Assembly: GCA_033816765.1 (NCBI GenBank)
Contig: CM066291.1
Span: 1,860,001-1,924,000, forward strand
Length of the DNA: 64,000 bases
From: Nothopassalora personata
Lineage: Eukaryota; Ascomycota; Dothideomycetes; Mycosphaerellales; Mycosphaerellaceae
Reading direction: 5' to 3'
The notes under the pieces were generated by a model. The model was given only the letters and a program-made list of their open reading frames with translations. It was not told where the DNA came from and searched no databases. Made by a program: the position numbers and the translations under genes. The number at the start of each line of letters is the position of its first letter. Position 1 is the first letter of the stretch. Positions 1 through 11,757 of the stretch are shown here, one piece after another.

Positions 1-105
1 TATAGCTACTCGCTACGAGTAATATATATAGACCGTATCTAGTAGTACCGTTCGGTTTTAAAGGGGTCTCGGTACTAGGAATCGGTAATAAGGGTAAAGA
101 CGGAC

Positions 106-110
106 TCGTT
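106..110. repeat. Target-site duplication TCGTT, left side of Gypsy-1
   Basis: TCGTT lies directly before the first LTR start (TATTACGGA at 111) and recurs directly after the 3' LTR end at 7266-7270. It fixes the true left boundary at 111, not at the second LTR start at 265. Confidence 0.85.
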
Positions 111-665
111 TATTACGGAATAATTCCTATAGACCCTAGAATCATAACGATAAGACGAACACGTAACTCATTCTACCTGAGCGCTTAGACTTAGAGCGAT
201 TAGACTGCTTATGCTTAGACTGATTAGACTGCTTATGCTTAGAATAATTAGACTAATTGCCGAGTGTTATGGAATAATTCCTATAGACCCTAGAATTATA
301 ACGATAAGACAAACACGTAACTTATCATACCTAAGCGCTTAGACTTAGAGCGATTAGACTACTTATGCTTAGACTAATTAGACTGCTTATGCTTAGAATA
401 ATTAGACTAATTACCGAGATCTACGAATCTCCTTTATATTTAAGAACGCTAAGAACCCCTTACAGTTTCGAGGCGTTTAGCTTACTGTTTAATATTACTG
501 TTTAGAATACACTACAACCTAACCTCTACCTTACTACTACTTAGTCTTTATAAGACAAGATAGCTACTGCTTTATTACTCTCCCTCAACTTCTAGGCCCG
601 AGAACAAACCCGATTAAGCTTATCTTCTTAACTTGTAATATTATTAGGTTATACTAAACCTAATA
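111..665 (+). repeat. 5' LTR of Gypsy-1 with a 154-bp tandem duplication of its start
   Basis: The LTR begins twice. Bases 111-264 repeat 265-418 (154 bp each, both ending in CCGAG), and only the second copy continues to the LTR end at 665. The 3' LTR (404 bp) has the segment once, so the 5' LTR is 555 bp long. The target duplication shows that the extra copy lies inside the inserted element and is not an older neighbour. Confidence 0.85.
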
Positions 666-2744
666 GCTTTAAACGCCCTCTACAATAGGAGACTAATAGA
701 GTGAACGGGGAACACCCGCCCCTAGTAAAGTAAGTAGAGCCTGACGACCTTAGACCGCGAACGATACTATTAATGCCTTAGCTACTTATATAGGTAACGA
801 CACCCTTAAGGTTAGCAAGCTAGAATACTACTATAGCGACCGAGATAAGTTCGACACTTAGGTCTCTTAGATAGATATATACTTCTTATTTAACTCTATA
901 CCTAAGAACCTTAAGCCTATCTTTACTACTACCTTTTTAAGAGGACGAGCATAATATTAGGTTAAACTATTCCTTAGGAAATACCTAGATAGTAACGGGG
1001 AAGACAATACCGACGGAATCTTTAGGTTATATAACTATCTTAAGTATACTATAAAGAGCGTCTTTAGTGTCTCTAATAAGATTGCTACTGCCGTTCGTAT
1101 TATTTAGCATTTAACCTAGAAGACATCTACTACCGAATATGCTACTAAATTCTAGGAATACGCGTAACTTACCAATTAGGACGACGAAGCACTTTAAATC
1201 ATATACCGAAGAGGACTAAAGGAGCATGTTAAGGACGAGTTAATAAGGGACGGTCGGAAGATCGATAGCTTAGGCGACCTCGTTGGAGTTACGATTAATC
1301 TTAACGATAAGCTCTACGAAAGAGCTATGGAACGACGATACGATTCTAAGGTATCCGGAAAGGCTAGATACATACTAGGCTACGATAACCGTAATAGAGG
1401 CTTCTACGACAACTATAATAATAAGCCTAGGGACAAACCGTACTACGGACTATAACTAATAGAGCTCGACGTTACCGAAAAAGGTCGTAAGATTAGGAAT
1501 AGTAACGGGAATAGAGCATCCCGGAGTTCGAAAGAAACACGAACTTACTACGGATATAGTAAACCTAGCTACCTAGTAAGGGACTGTCGCGGTAAGAATA
1601 TAGTACGCCGCGAACAGTTTAACATAATACAACCCTAAACTAGTAAATCTAAGAGTAGCGTTAGATCTTAAGGAGATACCGACTATACTCGGAGAGTAGG
1701 GGAGAGAGCTAGTAATAGAAGTACGACGCCTCTCCTAGACCCCTTAGAAGGACGAGGAGGATACCATAGGTAGCAAATAGTAGTTATTCTATTTAATATA
1801 AAAAACTAGCTACGATAGTTTAATATAATAGCACGAAGAGTCGACTACGAGATCGAATCCGAGTCTCGAAATAGTTATAGAAGCCTTTATTAGCGATTCT
1901 ATTACTAAGACTCGTGTTAAGTTTACTACGCCGCGAAGTTAGGCGTAGGGTATTAGCCTTAATAACCGAGAGGAACCCTAGGAGCGACGTATAAGTAAAA
2001 CGCTACGCTCCGAGAAGTAGACATTGACGAATCCTACTTTAACGACGATAGAGCAATAAAGAAAACTAGAACCTAGGATAGAACGGATTGTAGTTACCGG
2101 AACTATAGGAAGAAAGTTAAGAAACTACCGGGCTAGATACTATTAAGGAAGACTAGGATCCGGAAGAATTAAGCAAAGAAGATTCCTCTAAAGGAGAAGA
2201 GAGCGACACTAACGATAATAACGAACAACTAACCTTTACGATTAATGCACCTAAGAAATTATATAACATAATTATATATCTATAAAGAAGGTACGAAGAA
2301 TTCCTACCTAAGATAGGCGGACGAAGAATACTATACTCTATTAAGTTTAATAAGATACTCGATAACCTACGAGGCATAGCCTAGGGATACCTACTTATAG
2401 AAACAACCGAGAATCTAGTAACCGCTATTATAGAACGACTACAGAATAGGGAGCCGAATAATAAGAACCGGATACCTTATACCGTTAGGAACATTCGTAT
2501 CGAATAAATTACGTAATGTAGTATAATACGTACGTGTACTCTACTTAGAAACGTAGAAGATCTAGGAACGTTACCGAATATAGGTATAGATATAGAAAGG
2601 CTCGCGCTAGGTTTAAGCGGAGGCCTCGAGACACGAAGCATAACGTTCTATATACGAATAGGGAAAAGGATTAACTCCCTAGGAATAAGCGACTAAAGGG
2701 AGTTATATAACATAGAAAAGGCTTAAGCATTACTAACGACAATA

Positions 2745-2954
2745 GTGTTTCGAACTAAAATTATCGTTAACGGGTATAAGATAGATGCTATAATAGATTC
2801 CGGAGTAAGCGGGAACTTTACCTCCGAATTATTTATTATAAGACATAGGATTGCTACCTATAAGAAGAAAGAGGGTTATAAGTTAATCGCGGTAGACGGA
2901 TTATCCTTACCTAGTATAGAGCGCGAGACGATACCGCTACTACTTGCTATCTAA
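2745..2954 (+). pseudogene. Gypsy-1 aspartic protease fragment
   Basis: This is the longest unbroken stretch of the Gypsy-1 polyprotein, 69 codons. It holds a retropepsin-like core, AIIDSGVSGNF, in which the D-S-G triad carries the catalytic Asp. It is flanked by in-frame TAG/TAA codons, so it is a surviving window of pol and not a gene. Confidence 0.75.
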
Positions 2955-5900
2955 CGGTACTACGAGGAGATTATCTTAGATATTACTAATATAGCTAGTT
3001 ATAACATCGTACTAGGTATGCCTTACTTAAGAAAGTATAACCTAGTAATCGACTAGAGAAGAGGAGTACTTACATTTAGGGAATACGATTGCGTTATCGA
3101 CATTTAGCCTACGTAGCGGTAGCGTTCGCTAGTAGATAAGGTAAAGAGACAGCTAAATAGGATATAGCTTACGCCGAATAGAAGGATAGAAGAACCACCT
3201 TCGACCGGGATAGACACTAGCGTAGGGCCGCCGGGTTACGAAGTTACTAGTAGTAATAGAAGTAACGTACTATCGAAGGATACTAACATCTTAGAGTTAA
3301 GTATTCCTAAGGAGTATCGTAAGTAGTCGCGACTCTTTAAAGAGGAAAGAGGCAAGGATGCCTTACCTAAGTACTAACTATAGGATTATAAGATAAACAT
3401 TTAGCTAGGGAAAGAGCCTCTATAGGGACCCCTATATTAAATGTCTAAGAAAGAGCTATAGACCCTACGAGAATAGCTAAAGGAGAAGCTAGCTAAAGGA
3501 TAGATAAGAAGATCTACCTTAAGTGTAGGAACTCTATATATGTTTATTCTAAAAGTAAACGGGAAGTTACGACTCGTGCAAGACTATAGGAAGTTAAACG
3601 AGATTACGATTAAGAACCAATACCCGCTACCTAACATCGAAGAAGTATAAGATAGATTAACCGGATTAGACTAGTATACGAAGATTAACCTACGAGATGC
3701 CTTCTACGCTATACAAATAGCGGAAGGAGAAGAATAGAAACCCGCTTTTAGAATAAGATACGGACTTTACGAATTCTTAGTTATACTAATAGGACTAACT
3801 AACGTACCCGCATCCTATTAGGACCTTATTAACGAAACACTTAGAGACCTACTCGACGTATGCGTTATCGCTTACATAGACGATATATTAGTCTACACGA
3901 AAGGATCCCTTTAGAATTATATAAAGCAAGTCTAGGACGTATTCGAACGACTTACGCGTTTAGGATTTAAGACAGTACCCGAGAAATGCGAATTCTATAA
4001 GGAAGAAGTTAAATTCTTAGGCTTCATCATTAGCACTATAGGGATAACGATCGACCCTATAAAGACATAGTTAATTAGAGAATAGCTAGAACTAAAAACA
4101 GTTAAGGACGTACAATTATTCCTTAGACTAGCGAACTACAACCGGAAATTCATTAAGGACTACGTAAAGACAATAGCACTAATAACGATGCTTATAAGAA
4201 AAGACGTTACCTAGAAATAGGGAAAGGAACAGATTAAAGCGTTTAAGAAACTTAAGGAACAATGCGCTTTAGCCCCTACGCTTCGACTATTCGATAGTAG
4301 TAAGGAAGTCTACATCGAGACCGATACGTCTAATATAGCAATAGGCGCGTGTCTAATATAGACACACGATAGGTAGAGACACCTAGTAGCCTATTACTCC
4401 CGGAAAATGACTATAGCGGAACAGAACTAAAATATCTATAATAAAGAGCTTCTAGCCATTATTACTACTATGCAATATTAGAGAGTATATATCGAGGGCC
4501 TACCGAAGTTAACGATTCTTTCTAACTATAAGAATCTTACGTACTTTACGACGACGAAAGAACTTACCCGAAGGTAAGCCCGCTCGTCGGAGCTACTAGG
4601 ATAGTATAAGTTCGAAATTAAATATACTCTAGGACGAGAGAATAGCCGCGCCGACGCGCTAAGCCGAAGAAGCAACTACATAGAAGGAAAAGAACTAGTG
4701 CGACATAAAGTACTAAAGACGAACCCCGACGGAAGTCTTAGCGCTAATATAAGAGAATTTAATAACATCGTACGGATATTAGGCGACAAGGACGAACAAT
4801 TCCCTATATCGTAAGGAAAATACTAGGTACTAAAGGATCGAGAAGAAGAATGTATACGACAGTATTACGACGGACTAACTTATAGACACCCTAGAACTTT
4901 AAAGACAATAGACCTAATATAACGCAGTTTCTCATTCCTATAGATAAGACTTAAGGTATTACGCTACATTAAACAATGCGTATACTACTAACGAAACAAG
5001 GCTACGAGACATGTAAAATACGGTTACCTACAGTTTAGGACACTACCGACGAAACTATTGGACGAAGTTATAATAGACTTTATTACGAAACTCCTACCGT
5101 TAAGAGACTAAGTTACGAAACAACTATACAACATAATACTAGTTATAGTTAATAGACTTATAAAATATGCACACTTTATTCCTACATTAGAGACATATAA
5201 TATAGAGCAGCTCGGATACCTCGTACTAGATAGACTTATCCGGTACTACGGATTCCCTTAAGCGTTTATAACGGATAGAGATAAGCTATTTATATCGAAC
5301 TACTAGAAGACGCTTATAGGAACGATCGGAATTAAACACAAGCTATTAATAGCAAATTATCCGGAGATAGACGGATAAACCGAAAGGATAAATTAAACGC
5401 TAGAACAATACCTACGACACTATATGAACTATGCATAAGACAACTAGGTTTTATTACTACTAATAGCGTAGATTGCACTAAACAACTATAAATCGGAGAC
5501 AACTTTAACGACACTATTCTATACGAACTTTAATAAAGATCCTAACCTATTTAGAACACCTAGATCTCACCTATAAGCCGAAAGAGTAATCGTAACGACG
5601 GATACTCTTAAGGAAGTGTATAAAGAAACACGTAAGGCGATCGAAGATATATAACAAAAACTGTCTTAACAACGCTAGGACATAAAAAAATGGCACCTCT
5701 ACTAAAAGAGGGGGATAAGGTCTATCTCCTTATAAAAAACTTAAGAATAAGAAGATAGACTAAGAAACTAGATTACGTTAAGGTCGGACTATTTTTTATC
5801 GATAAAGTTATAGGACTAGTTAATTACCGCCTACGACTACTACTAGACGTAAAAATCTACCTAGTCTTCTATATCTCTAAGTTAGAACCCGTAGACGCCG

Positions 5901-6135
5901 AAACACCCTACTAGGAAAGCTTCTATTTCGAGCTAGAAGTAGAAAACGAATTTAAAGTCAAAAAAATCCTAGATAAGAAAGGTTAGCAATACCTTATTAA
6001 GTAGAAAGGATACGACGAATTAGAAAATACCTAGGAACTAAAACAAAACCTATAAAACTGTTAGCAAAAGATCCGACAATACTAAAAATAGGTCCGCCGA
6101 TATAACTAACGACAATCGATCTCTCGGCCGACGAG

Positions 6136-6209
6136 CGACTAGGGTAGGAATCGAACCTACGACCTTAAGAGTATAGACAGCTTACGCTCTACTACTAAGC
6201 TACCTAGCC
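6136..6209 (-). pseudogene. tRNA-like sequence inside Gypsy-1
   Basis: Read on the minus strand this folds almost like a tRNA. The acceptor pairs GGCTAGG with CCTAGTC (7 bp, one G-U). T8-A9 is followed by a D arm GCTT/GAGC with an AGTAGTA-type loop, and a perfect T arm GTAGG-TTCGATT-CCTAC. The variable region reads AGGTC. The anticodon arm is irregular: TAAG pairs with CTTA, but the loop is about two bases too long, so I cannot assign an anticodon. The D arm carries the C-to-T changes expected from RIP. It lies just after the chromodomain and just before the antisense ORF. Confidence 0.6.
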
Positions 6210-6233
6210 GATTAATAAGAATAGGGACATAAC

Positions 6234-6788
6234 TTACAAATAAATACCCTAATAAGTCTCTACCCCTAGGGACTCGCCCTAAGGCTCCGCTCTAGAAAGC
6301 GCCGCCTAGTTATTTACGGGCATCTCTAGGATATCCGAGAAAGAAACTAGCGAAGGCGATACCTCTACCCCCAACGCCCGCTTAAGAGACGCTAGCTCCT
6401 CGCGCGCCTCTTCCTCCTCGAGCTCCTCTAACTCCTTAGCGACGGTATCGTCGGTACGACGCTTAGCTAATCGTAGCTATTTCCGAAGACGGATCTTACG
6501 TATCTTTAGCCGCACCTCCTCCTCTTTAATCCTCTTAAGCTCTAGCTTAAGATTATCGCGCGAATCGCGAAGACGTTCCTACTCTAGACGAGAAAGACGC
6601 ATATCGCAATCCTTATAGCCTTTTCGAATATAGGCCGAATACTTCCTAGACCGAGAACCTACGATACACTTTACTACTACGCCCGAGGATCGAGACTTCT
6701 AATAATTCGTGTATAGAGCTATTTCGATACTAGAAATTTTAGTATCCTAAGCAAGTCGTTAACGGCGTTTATAGGAGGAAGAAGACAT
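6234..6788 (-). pseudogene. Antisense accessory ORF of Gypsy-1 (coiled-coil-like)
   Basis: On the strand opposite to gag-pol, an ATG at 6788 opens a frame of about 185 codons. The stops inside it are TAA or TAG where Gln or Trp is plausible; none is TGA. The product would start MSSSSYKRR, have a basic middle, and then a long charged stretch rich in Glu, Arg, Lys and Leu (for example LKRIKEEEVRLKIRKIRLRK) that looks like a coiled coil. It ends just before the tRNA-like sequence. I recognise no domain. Confidence 0.6.
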
Positions 6789-6861
6789 AGTTAACTATTA
6801 CTACAAGAAATAATAACGGCTTAAGAAGCTTCGGGACGAAGCTAGGCTAAGAAGGAGATAG

Positions 6862-7265
6862 TATTACGGAATGATTCCTATAGACCCTAGAATTATAACG
6901 ACAAGACGAACACGTAATTTATCCTACCTAAGCGCTTAGACTTAGAGCGATTAGACTGCTTATGCTTAGACTAATTAGACTGCTTATGCTTAGAATAATT
7001 AGACTAATTACCGAGATCTACGAATCTCCCTTGTATTTAGGAACGCTAAGAACCCCTTATAGTTTCGAGGCGTTTAACTCACTGTTCAATATTACTGTTT
7101 AGAATACACTATAACCTAACCTCTGCCTCACTGCTACTTAATCTTTATAAGACAAGATAGCTACTGCTTTATTACTCTCTCTTAACTTCTTATCGGCCCG
7201 AGAATAAACCCGATTAAGCTTGTCTTCTTAACTTGTGATATCATTAGGTTATACTAAACCTAACA
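6862..7265 (+). repeat. 3' LTR of Gypsy-1
   Basis: The 404-bp LTR starts TATTACGGA (TG start changed to TA by RIP) and ends CCTAACA. It matches 265-665 nearly throughout and also the LTR at 63347-63750. It is followed by target duplication TCGTT at 7266-7270. Confidence 0.9.
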
Positions 7266-7270
7266 TCGTT

Positions 7271-9300
7271 ACGGACTCGCTAGGCTCGATAAAGGCTAGG
7301 TTAGGTATACTACATTTACTATACCTTAGTAGATAGCCGTAGACCTCGCTATAAACTAGAGAAGTCTTTACTAAGTTATATATATAAAGATCGTCCTAAG
7401 TTAGAGCTAATATAATATTAGAAGTAGTAGGAAAAGACTCGTAGGAAAAAGGACGTAGACTCGTTACTATATAACCTATAATAGCTTACCGGCTTAAGCG
7501 AATAAGTCTATTATTTGTTCCGTTAGCTCTAATCCGTTAAGGTAAGTAGGCGGTATATACTTAGCGAGTCCCCCTCTACCTCGGAGATACTACGTAGTCT
7601 CGTTTCGTAGATACTAATAGGCGTAGATATATAATTTCTTAGGGCCTAGGCTAGGGCCGGCCTCGCTACCGTCTAGTATTAATAGATAGCTAGTAGTAGT
7701 AAGCTTCTTATTAACCTACTCTAGCGTTAGAGGCGGTAAGTATATAGTAAGGTCTATAAGGTATTAGCTATAGGATTTATAGACTTAGTTAAGTAGTAGT
7801 AGTAGCGAGTCTATACTTAAGCTATAGCGAGTCCTTCCTTAGCTAAGCTAGGAGTCGTAGCTATAGTAGCGCTAGACTCGCTACTACTAATCGACTCGCT
7901 TCTTCTACTAGCGAAGCTCCTCGTCCTTAGGGTTAAGTAGATACCTATATAGTCGTGCTCCTTTTAACTCTAGGTAGTTATATAGGATATCCGGTATACC
8001 GTTAATATACGATTCTAGGTTATAACGACGGATACGATAGCAGTTCTACTCGTTAACGAACGATAATATAATACTTCGAAGGATTAGAATATAGATAGTA
8101 GCAAATACTATCCTATCTACGGCTAGTACTTCCTTAAAGAGTCCTATTATAATATACTAATTAAAGAGGTCTCTCTAGTAATTAAATATAGCCTTAGTAC
8201 CCTCGCCCTACTAGTATTTAATAGTTTAATTGCCCTTACTTAAGGTATACTAGAAGGCCTTATCTAACGTAAGTAGATTACTAGCGAGTCGCTCTCGGAC
8301 TCGTAGCTAAGTATTAGCTAGTATAGGCGTCTCAACGCCCTAATTAGATCGTACGTAATTTAGTACCCTACTAGCGTAATATATTACTATAATATATTAA
8401 GTAAATATAGAGAACTTTATCTTCGCTATAGGCCCTATATAGTACTAGATAACCTACCGAGAGTAGACGTTAATATAAGTATAGATCTATATCTTAAAGC
8501 GCTTATATTTTAGAAAGATATCGATTAACTAGACGTCGTTAGAACCTTCTACTTTTAGCCTCGTATACCGCGGTATTATAGGGTCTCGTATTATAGGATT
8601 ACGAGAGATAAAAGGGATAGGATTAATTGTACGAGCGAGTATCTTAATACGGTCGCTAATAAAGTTAGCAAGTCTAGTCTACGAGTCTATAGACACCGAG
8701 TCTATCCTACCGTCTAATAATATAATAACTCTTACGTAGCTCTCTTACTAGCTTACGATAGCCCTAGTCTTACTAATCGCTACTACTTATAACTTCCTAA
8801 AGGACTCGCTATATCTTAGGCTCTATAGTTAGAGCTTATTCTTTACTAAGACTACGCTTTAATCTAATACCTCTTCGTAGCTCTTAATACTAGCGAAGGG
8901 TAAGGTCGAATCCATTAAGGCGGAGGATAGTATAAGACTCGCTATCGTCGAGGCTATATTTCTAGAATAGTTCCTTAACTCGCTAGCGTAGCTCGGCGTA
9001 GCGAGCCTAATTATAAGCCTAATTATCCTCGCGAGTCCCTCGCTACTCTACGAGTTACTAGTAGAGGGTCCGTTCGCTAATTCAAATACCGTAGAGATTA
9101 AAGAGGTTATCTCGAATAGCTACCTATATAAATCTAGCGGTAGTCTATAGCTCGATATCGATACGAAAGGGCTCTAGATCGATCGCTAGACGTAGCATTG
9201 TATATAGCGACTGTAATAATAGACAAATAGCGAGTCTATAAGATAAATAGCGAGTCTATAAGACAAATAGCGAGTCTATAATAATAAGGATAGAGGATTG
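7271..9300 (-). mobile_element. Older RIP-degraded element with a DDE integrase-like domain
   Basis: This RIP-altered stretch resumes the sequence interrupted by Gypsy-1 (1-105 is its other side). Minus-strand translation with TAG/TAA read as Gln/Trp gives, around 8140-8570, a series resembling the fungal integrase-core family usually seen as ...DGYDKLS...IDAYSR...RSDxGxET...NQRIEAWW. Here it reads LIDIFLKYKRF, INVYSR, RSN-stop-GVETP and TIKY. The first and third of these carry decayed catalytic positions. No terminal repeats were found, so the limits are only where RIP-like composition begins and ends. The class (Ginger-like or another rve-type element) is inferred. Confidence 0.5.
9225..9284. 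repeat. 3 x 20 bp direct tandem repeat
   Basis: The unit AAATAGCGAGTCTATAAGAT occurs three times in a row with one or two changes per copy, at the edge between the RIP-degraded block and the normal-composition sequence that starts near 9300. Confidence 0.8.
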
Positions 9301-9559
9301 CGAATTTTGAATACGGGTATTTGCCGGTTTTGTAAGCCTAGGCCACTGCCCTTACCATCAAATTTTGCTTAAATGCTCTGCCAACGTCAAGATGGACGAT
9401 CGATTGCGTGATATCGTTCTTTCACCTTTTGACCTTTGCCCAAACACGCTAGATTGTACGGAGGTGCGGCACTGGGAGAGATCAAGCATCGAAATGCGAT
9501 ATTCACCTTAGAAGCGGAGGCTGCACTGCAGCAACTGGCTGGTAAAGACTCTTCAAGGC

Positions 9560-10522
9560 GCCTGAGGCCGAGCACAGACGAGTTCCTCCCATCCCCAATA
9601 TGACCCACTGTCCTACATTTGGGGCCCTCTCTTCCAAGGGCGAAGCATACTTCTCCACAGCAAGGAAGATTTACAGGTCACTGAGAATGCATACCCAGCA
9701 CTGCGCAAGTTTCGGTAGAAAGACTTCACGAGGACACTATGGATCGATGCGCTATGCATCAATCAGAATAATCTCCGCGAACGCGTCCAGCAGGTCCAGA
9801 TGATGGGTCGGATATGCGAGCGAGCGGCACAGTGCCTAATCTGCTTAGGGGAGGTGCCTGAATCTGATCACGAGATCAACCACAACGGCAGCTTACGTCC
9901 AAGCGATGAGAAAGATGACACGGCGTCGCTCGAAGCGCGGGACTGGCTGTTCTGGAACACGCCAGTGGAGGTGGGAGAGGCCACAGCAGAAACAGCTCAA
10001 TTGCAGCCTCAAAGTGTCGAGGGCACTGATTTCTCCCGCCGCCTCTGACTTCTACGAGACTGCAAAGAACCTATGGGCTTTGGCGTCGACACCGAGGCTT
10101 ACTTCAATTTCTCCATCAACGCATCTAGTACAATGAAGCTCAAGCCAGCGACCAGCCAGACCGCAATCGCCGCGGCCTTTGATCTATGGAGCAAAGCAGC
10201 ATGCCTGCCAATGAAGCTACGCCCGCAGGCTTCGTTCAGTCACATGGAAGTCTCGCGATACTGGCAGCACACTCTGTTCTCATCTTGCGACCCAGCTTTC
10301 TTCACGACCGCTGACGGGCTCCCGTATCTCGATCCGAGTGCAATCAAAGTGGGCAACACCATCGCATTGTTCAATGGGAGTCGACTGCCGTTTGTGCTGA
10401 TGCATGCTTGGGAGATGTGGTCGTTTCGTGAGCTCGCGTATATACATGCAATGATGTACGACGAGCTGAAACAGCTCGAACAAAGCGAAGCTTTTGTTGA
10501 GGAAGAATTTGGACTCTGCTAA
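9560..10522 (+). pseudogene. Broken heterokaryon-incompatibility (HET) domain gene
   Basis: HET proteins mediate nonself recognition and cell death in filamentous ascomycetes. One plus-strand frame shows the HET landmarks in order: YDPLSYIWG near 9599 (family YEALSYxWG), LWIDALCINQ near 9732-9770 followed by QVQMMGRICERAAQCLICLGE, and a C-terminal block at 10073-10522 ending VGNTIALFNGSRLPFVL...MWSFRELAYIHAMM. That frame has a TAG at 9716-9718 and a TGA at 10046-10048. No convincing intron removes either stop. The region between the HET motif and the C-terminal block is far shorter than in intact members (usually 500-700 aa), which suggests an internal deletion. I could not find the start. 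The base composition is normal, so the stops need not come from heavy RIP. Confidence 0.75.
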
Positions 10523-11757
10523 GACCTGATGCAGGAGAGTCCTCCTCCTCCTTCACGGAAACGCGCGTGGTGAGTATGCATGCTCGCGCGCACGGCCGAG
10601 AGGCAGCAGAGAGCAGGCATGCAACTACCGCAGCTGTTCGTTCTCGCGACGCACGATAATGCAGCCCTACCATACGCAGCTGAGTTAGCGGAAGTCCGTC
10701 GTCATGCCCAACACATCCTAGCGGAGTCGGAAGTACTTCAAACTTGCGGCGTAGCTGTCTATGCCAAGTGGCGAATTATTACAGACTGTCCATCGTCTGT
10801 CACTGCACTCCGGCTGTGACTTCCCGGACCTCGAAGTACCGTAGTGTGCGGTCGCTCACAAAAAGCCGTTGGCGCGTAACAAGTGACATTCGCCACCAAT
10901 GCCAAGCGCTGCCTACTGCAAGCCATGACAAGGTCATTCTCCTCGGTGAAGGCACTTCTGCCACTCTGCGAGTACTTCGACAAGATTACTCAACACCGAG
11001 TGGCCGGCGAGGCCGTCGTCATAGTCGTGGTGTGTAACACTCTGATAAAAGTTGTCAGGTATCGCGACGTTAGTGAATGTTGCCTGCGACAGTACAGACA
11101 GACCAGTCTGGACTGTGCACACCTCCACCTTTTACCCCAGAGGCTTCACCCAAGAAGGAAGTAAGCTTAAGAATAAGATTGGCCGCAGGGAAAGATTCTG
11201 CTGTCGCCAAGCGACGAAAGTTCCTGCTTTGCCGCGCAGGAGGACAGTCCGACAGGACGACCAGGACCATTCCCGCCGGCTGATTACTATTTGCAATCCA
11301 CGCATTTCTCTCGGTGCAACGTGACCGCAGATCTCGCGTCATTCTAAGCCACATCAAGCCAAGATGCGTAGGTTCGTAGATGAACGGCAACCGCTTTATC
11401 CTTACGCCTTGCTGTTCTTGGCATGAGATCGAAACTCAAGCCGACTTCACTCCCCACTAGTCTGCTCAGAAGACTCCAGCCTCTCCGCAAACTTCTCCAT
11501 TGTGCTTGCGGCACTTCCAGCTGCCTAGGCGTGGCGTCGCCAGGTACATACTGGATAGCCATTCAGAATTGCTTGAAGTGGCAAGGCTTGTCGAAACAAG
11601 CATGCAGTAGTCGGCATTTAGAGTAATGGTAGTAAACGACGATCGACCCCCGGAAGAAGGGCCCACTGAACGTGTGAAGCGTCGTATAAAGATGGGCTGC
11701 AGTCTCTGCAAATCCACTTGAGCTTTACTTTTCCAAGGATCACAGTCAAACGCCATC
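10523..11757. other. Intergenic stretch between the HET relic and the peroxygenase
   Basis: Several open frames of 60-110 codons exist on both strands, but none shows a recognisable domain, splice pattern or consistent codon use. The part near 11700-11757, just before the peroxygenase start, presumably holds its promoter. I see no TATA element that I would defend. Confidence 0.5.

Larger units (their letters stand above)
111..7265 (+). mobile_element. Gypsy-1: RIP-degraded chromodomain Ty3/Gypsy LTR retrotransposon
   Basis: A complete but dead element bounded by a 5' LTR (111-665) and a 3' LTR (6862-7265) and flanked by an exact 5-bp target duplication TCGTT (106-110 and 7266-7270). Reading plus-strand frames with TAG/TAA taken as former Gln/Trp codons gives, in order: gag with a decayed zinc knuckle near 1543-1590 (ending RDCR); an aspartic protease (2745-2954, core IDSGVSGNF); reverse transcriptase (AYIDDILVY near 3870-3896); RNase H (ETDTSNIAIGACL near 4318); the integrase zinc-binding region (about 4870-5030); and a C-terminal chromodomain (ILDKK...KGYDELENT near 5968-6055). 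The chromodomain places it among chromoviruses. Scattered stops mean no protein can be made. Between the chromodomain and the 3' LTR are a tRNA-like sequence and an antisense ORF, listed separately. Confidence 0.92.

Noticed and set aside
265..7265. Taking 265 as the left end of Gypsy-1
   Set aside because: The bases before 265 (CCGAG) do not match those after 7265 (TCGTT), whereas 106-110 do.
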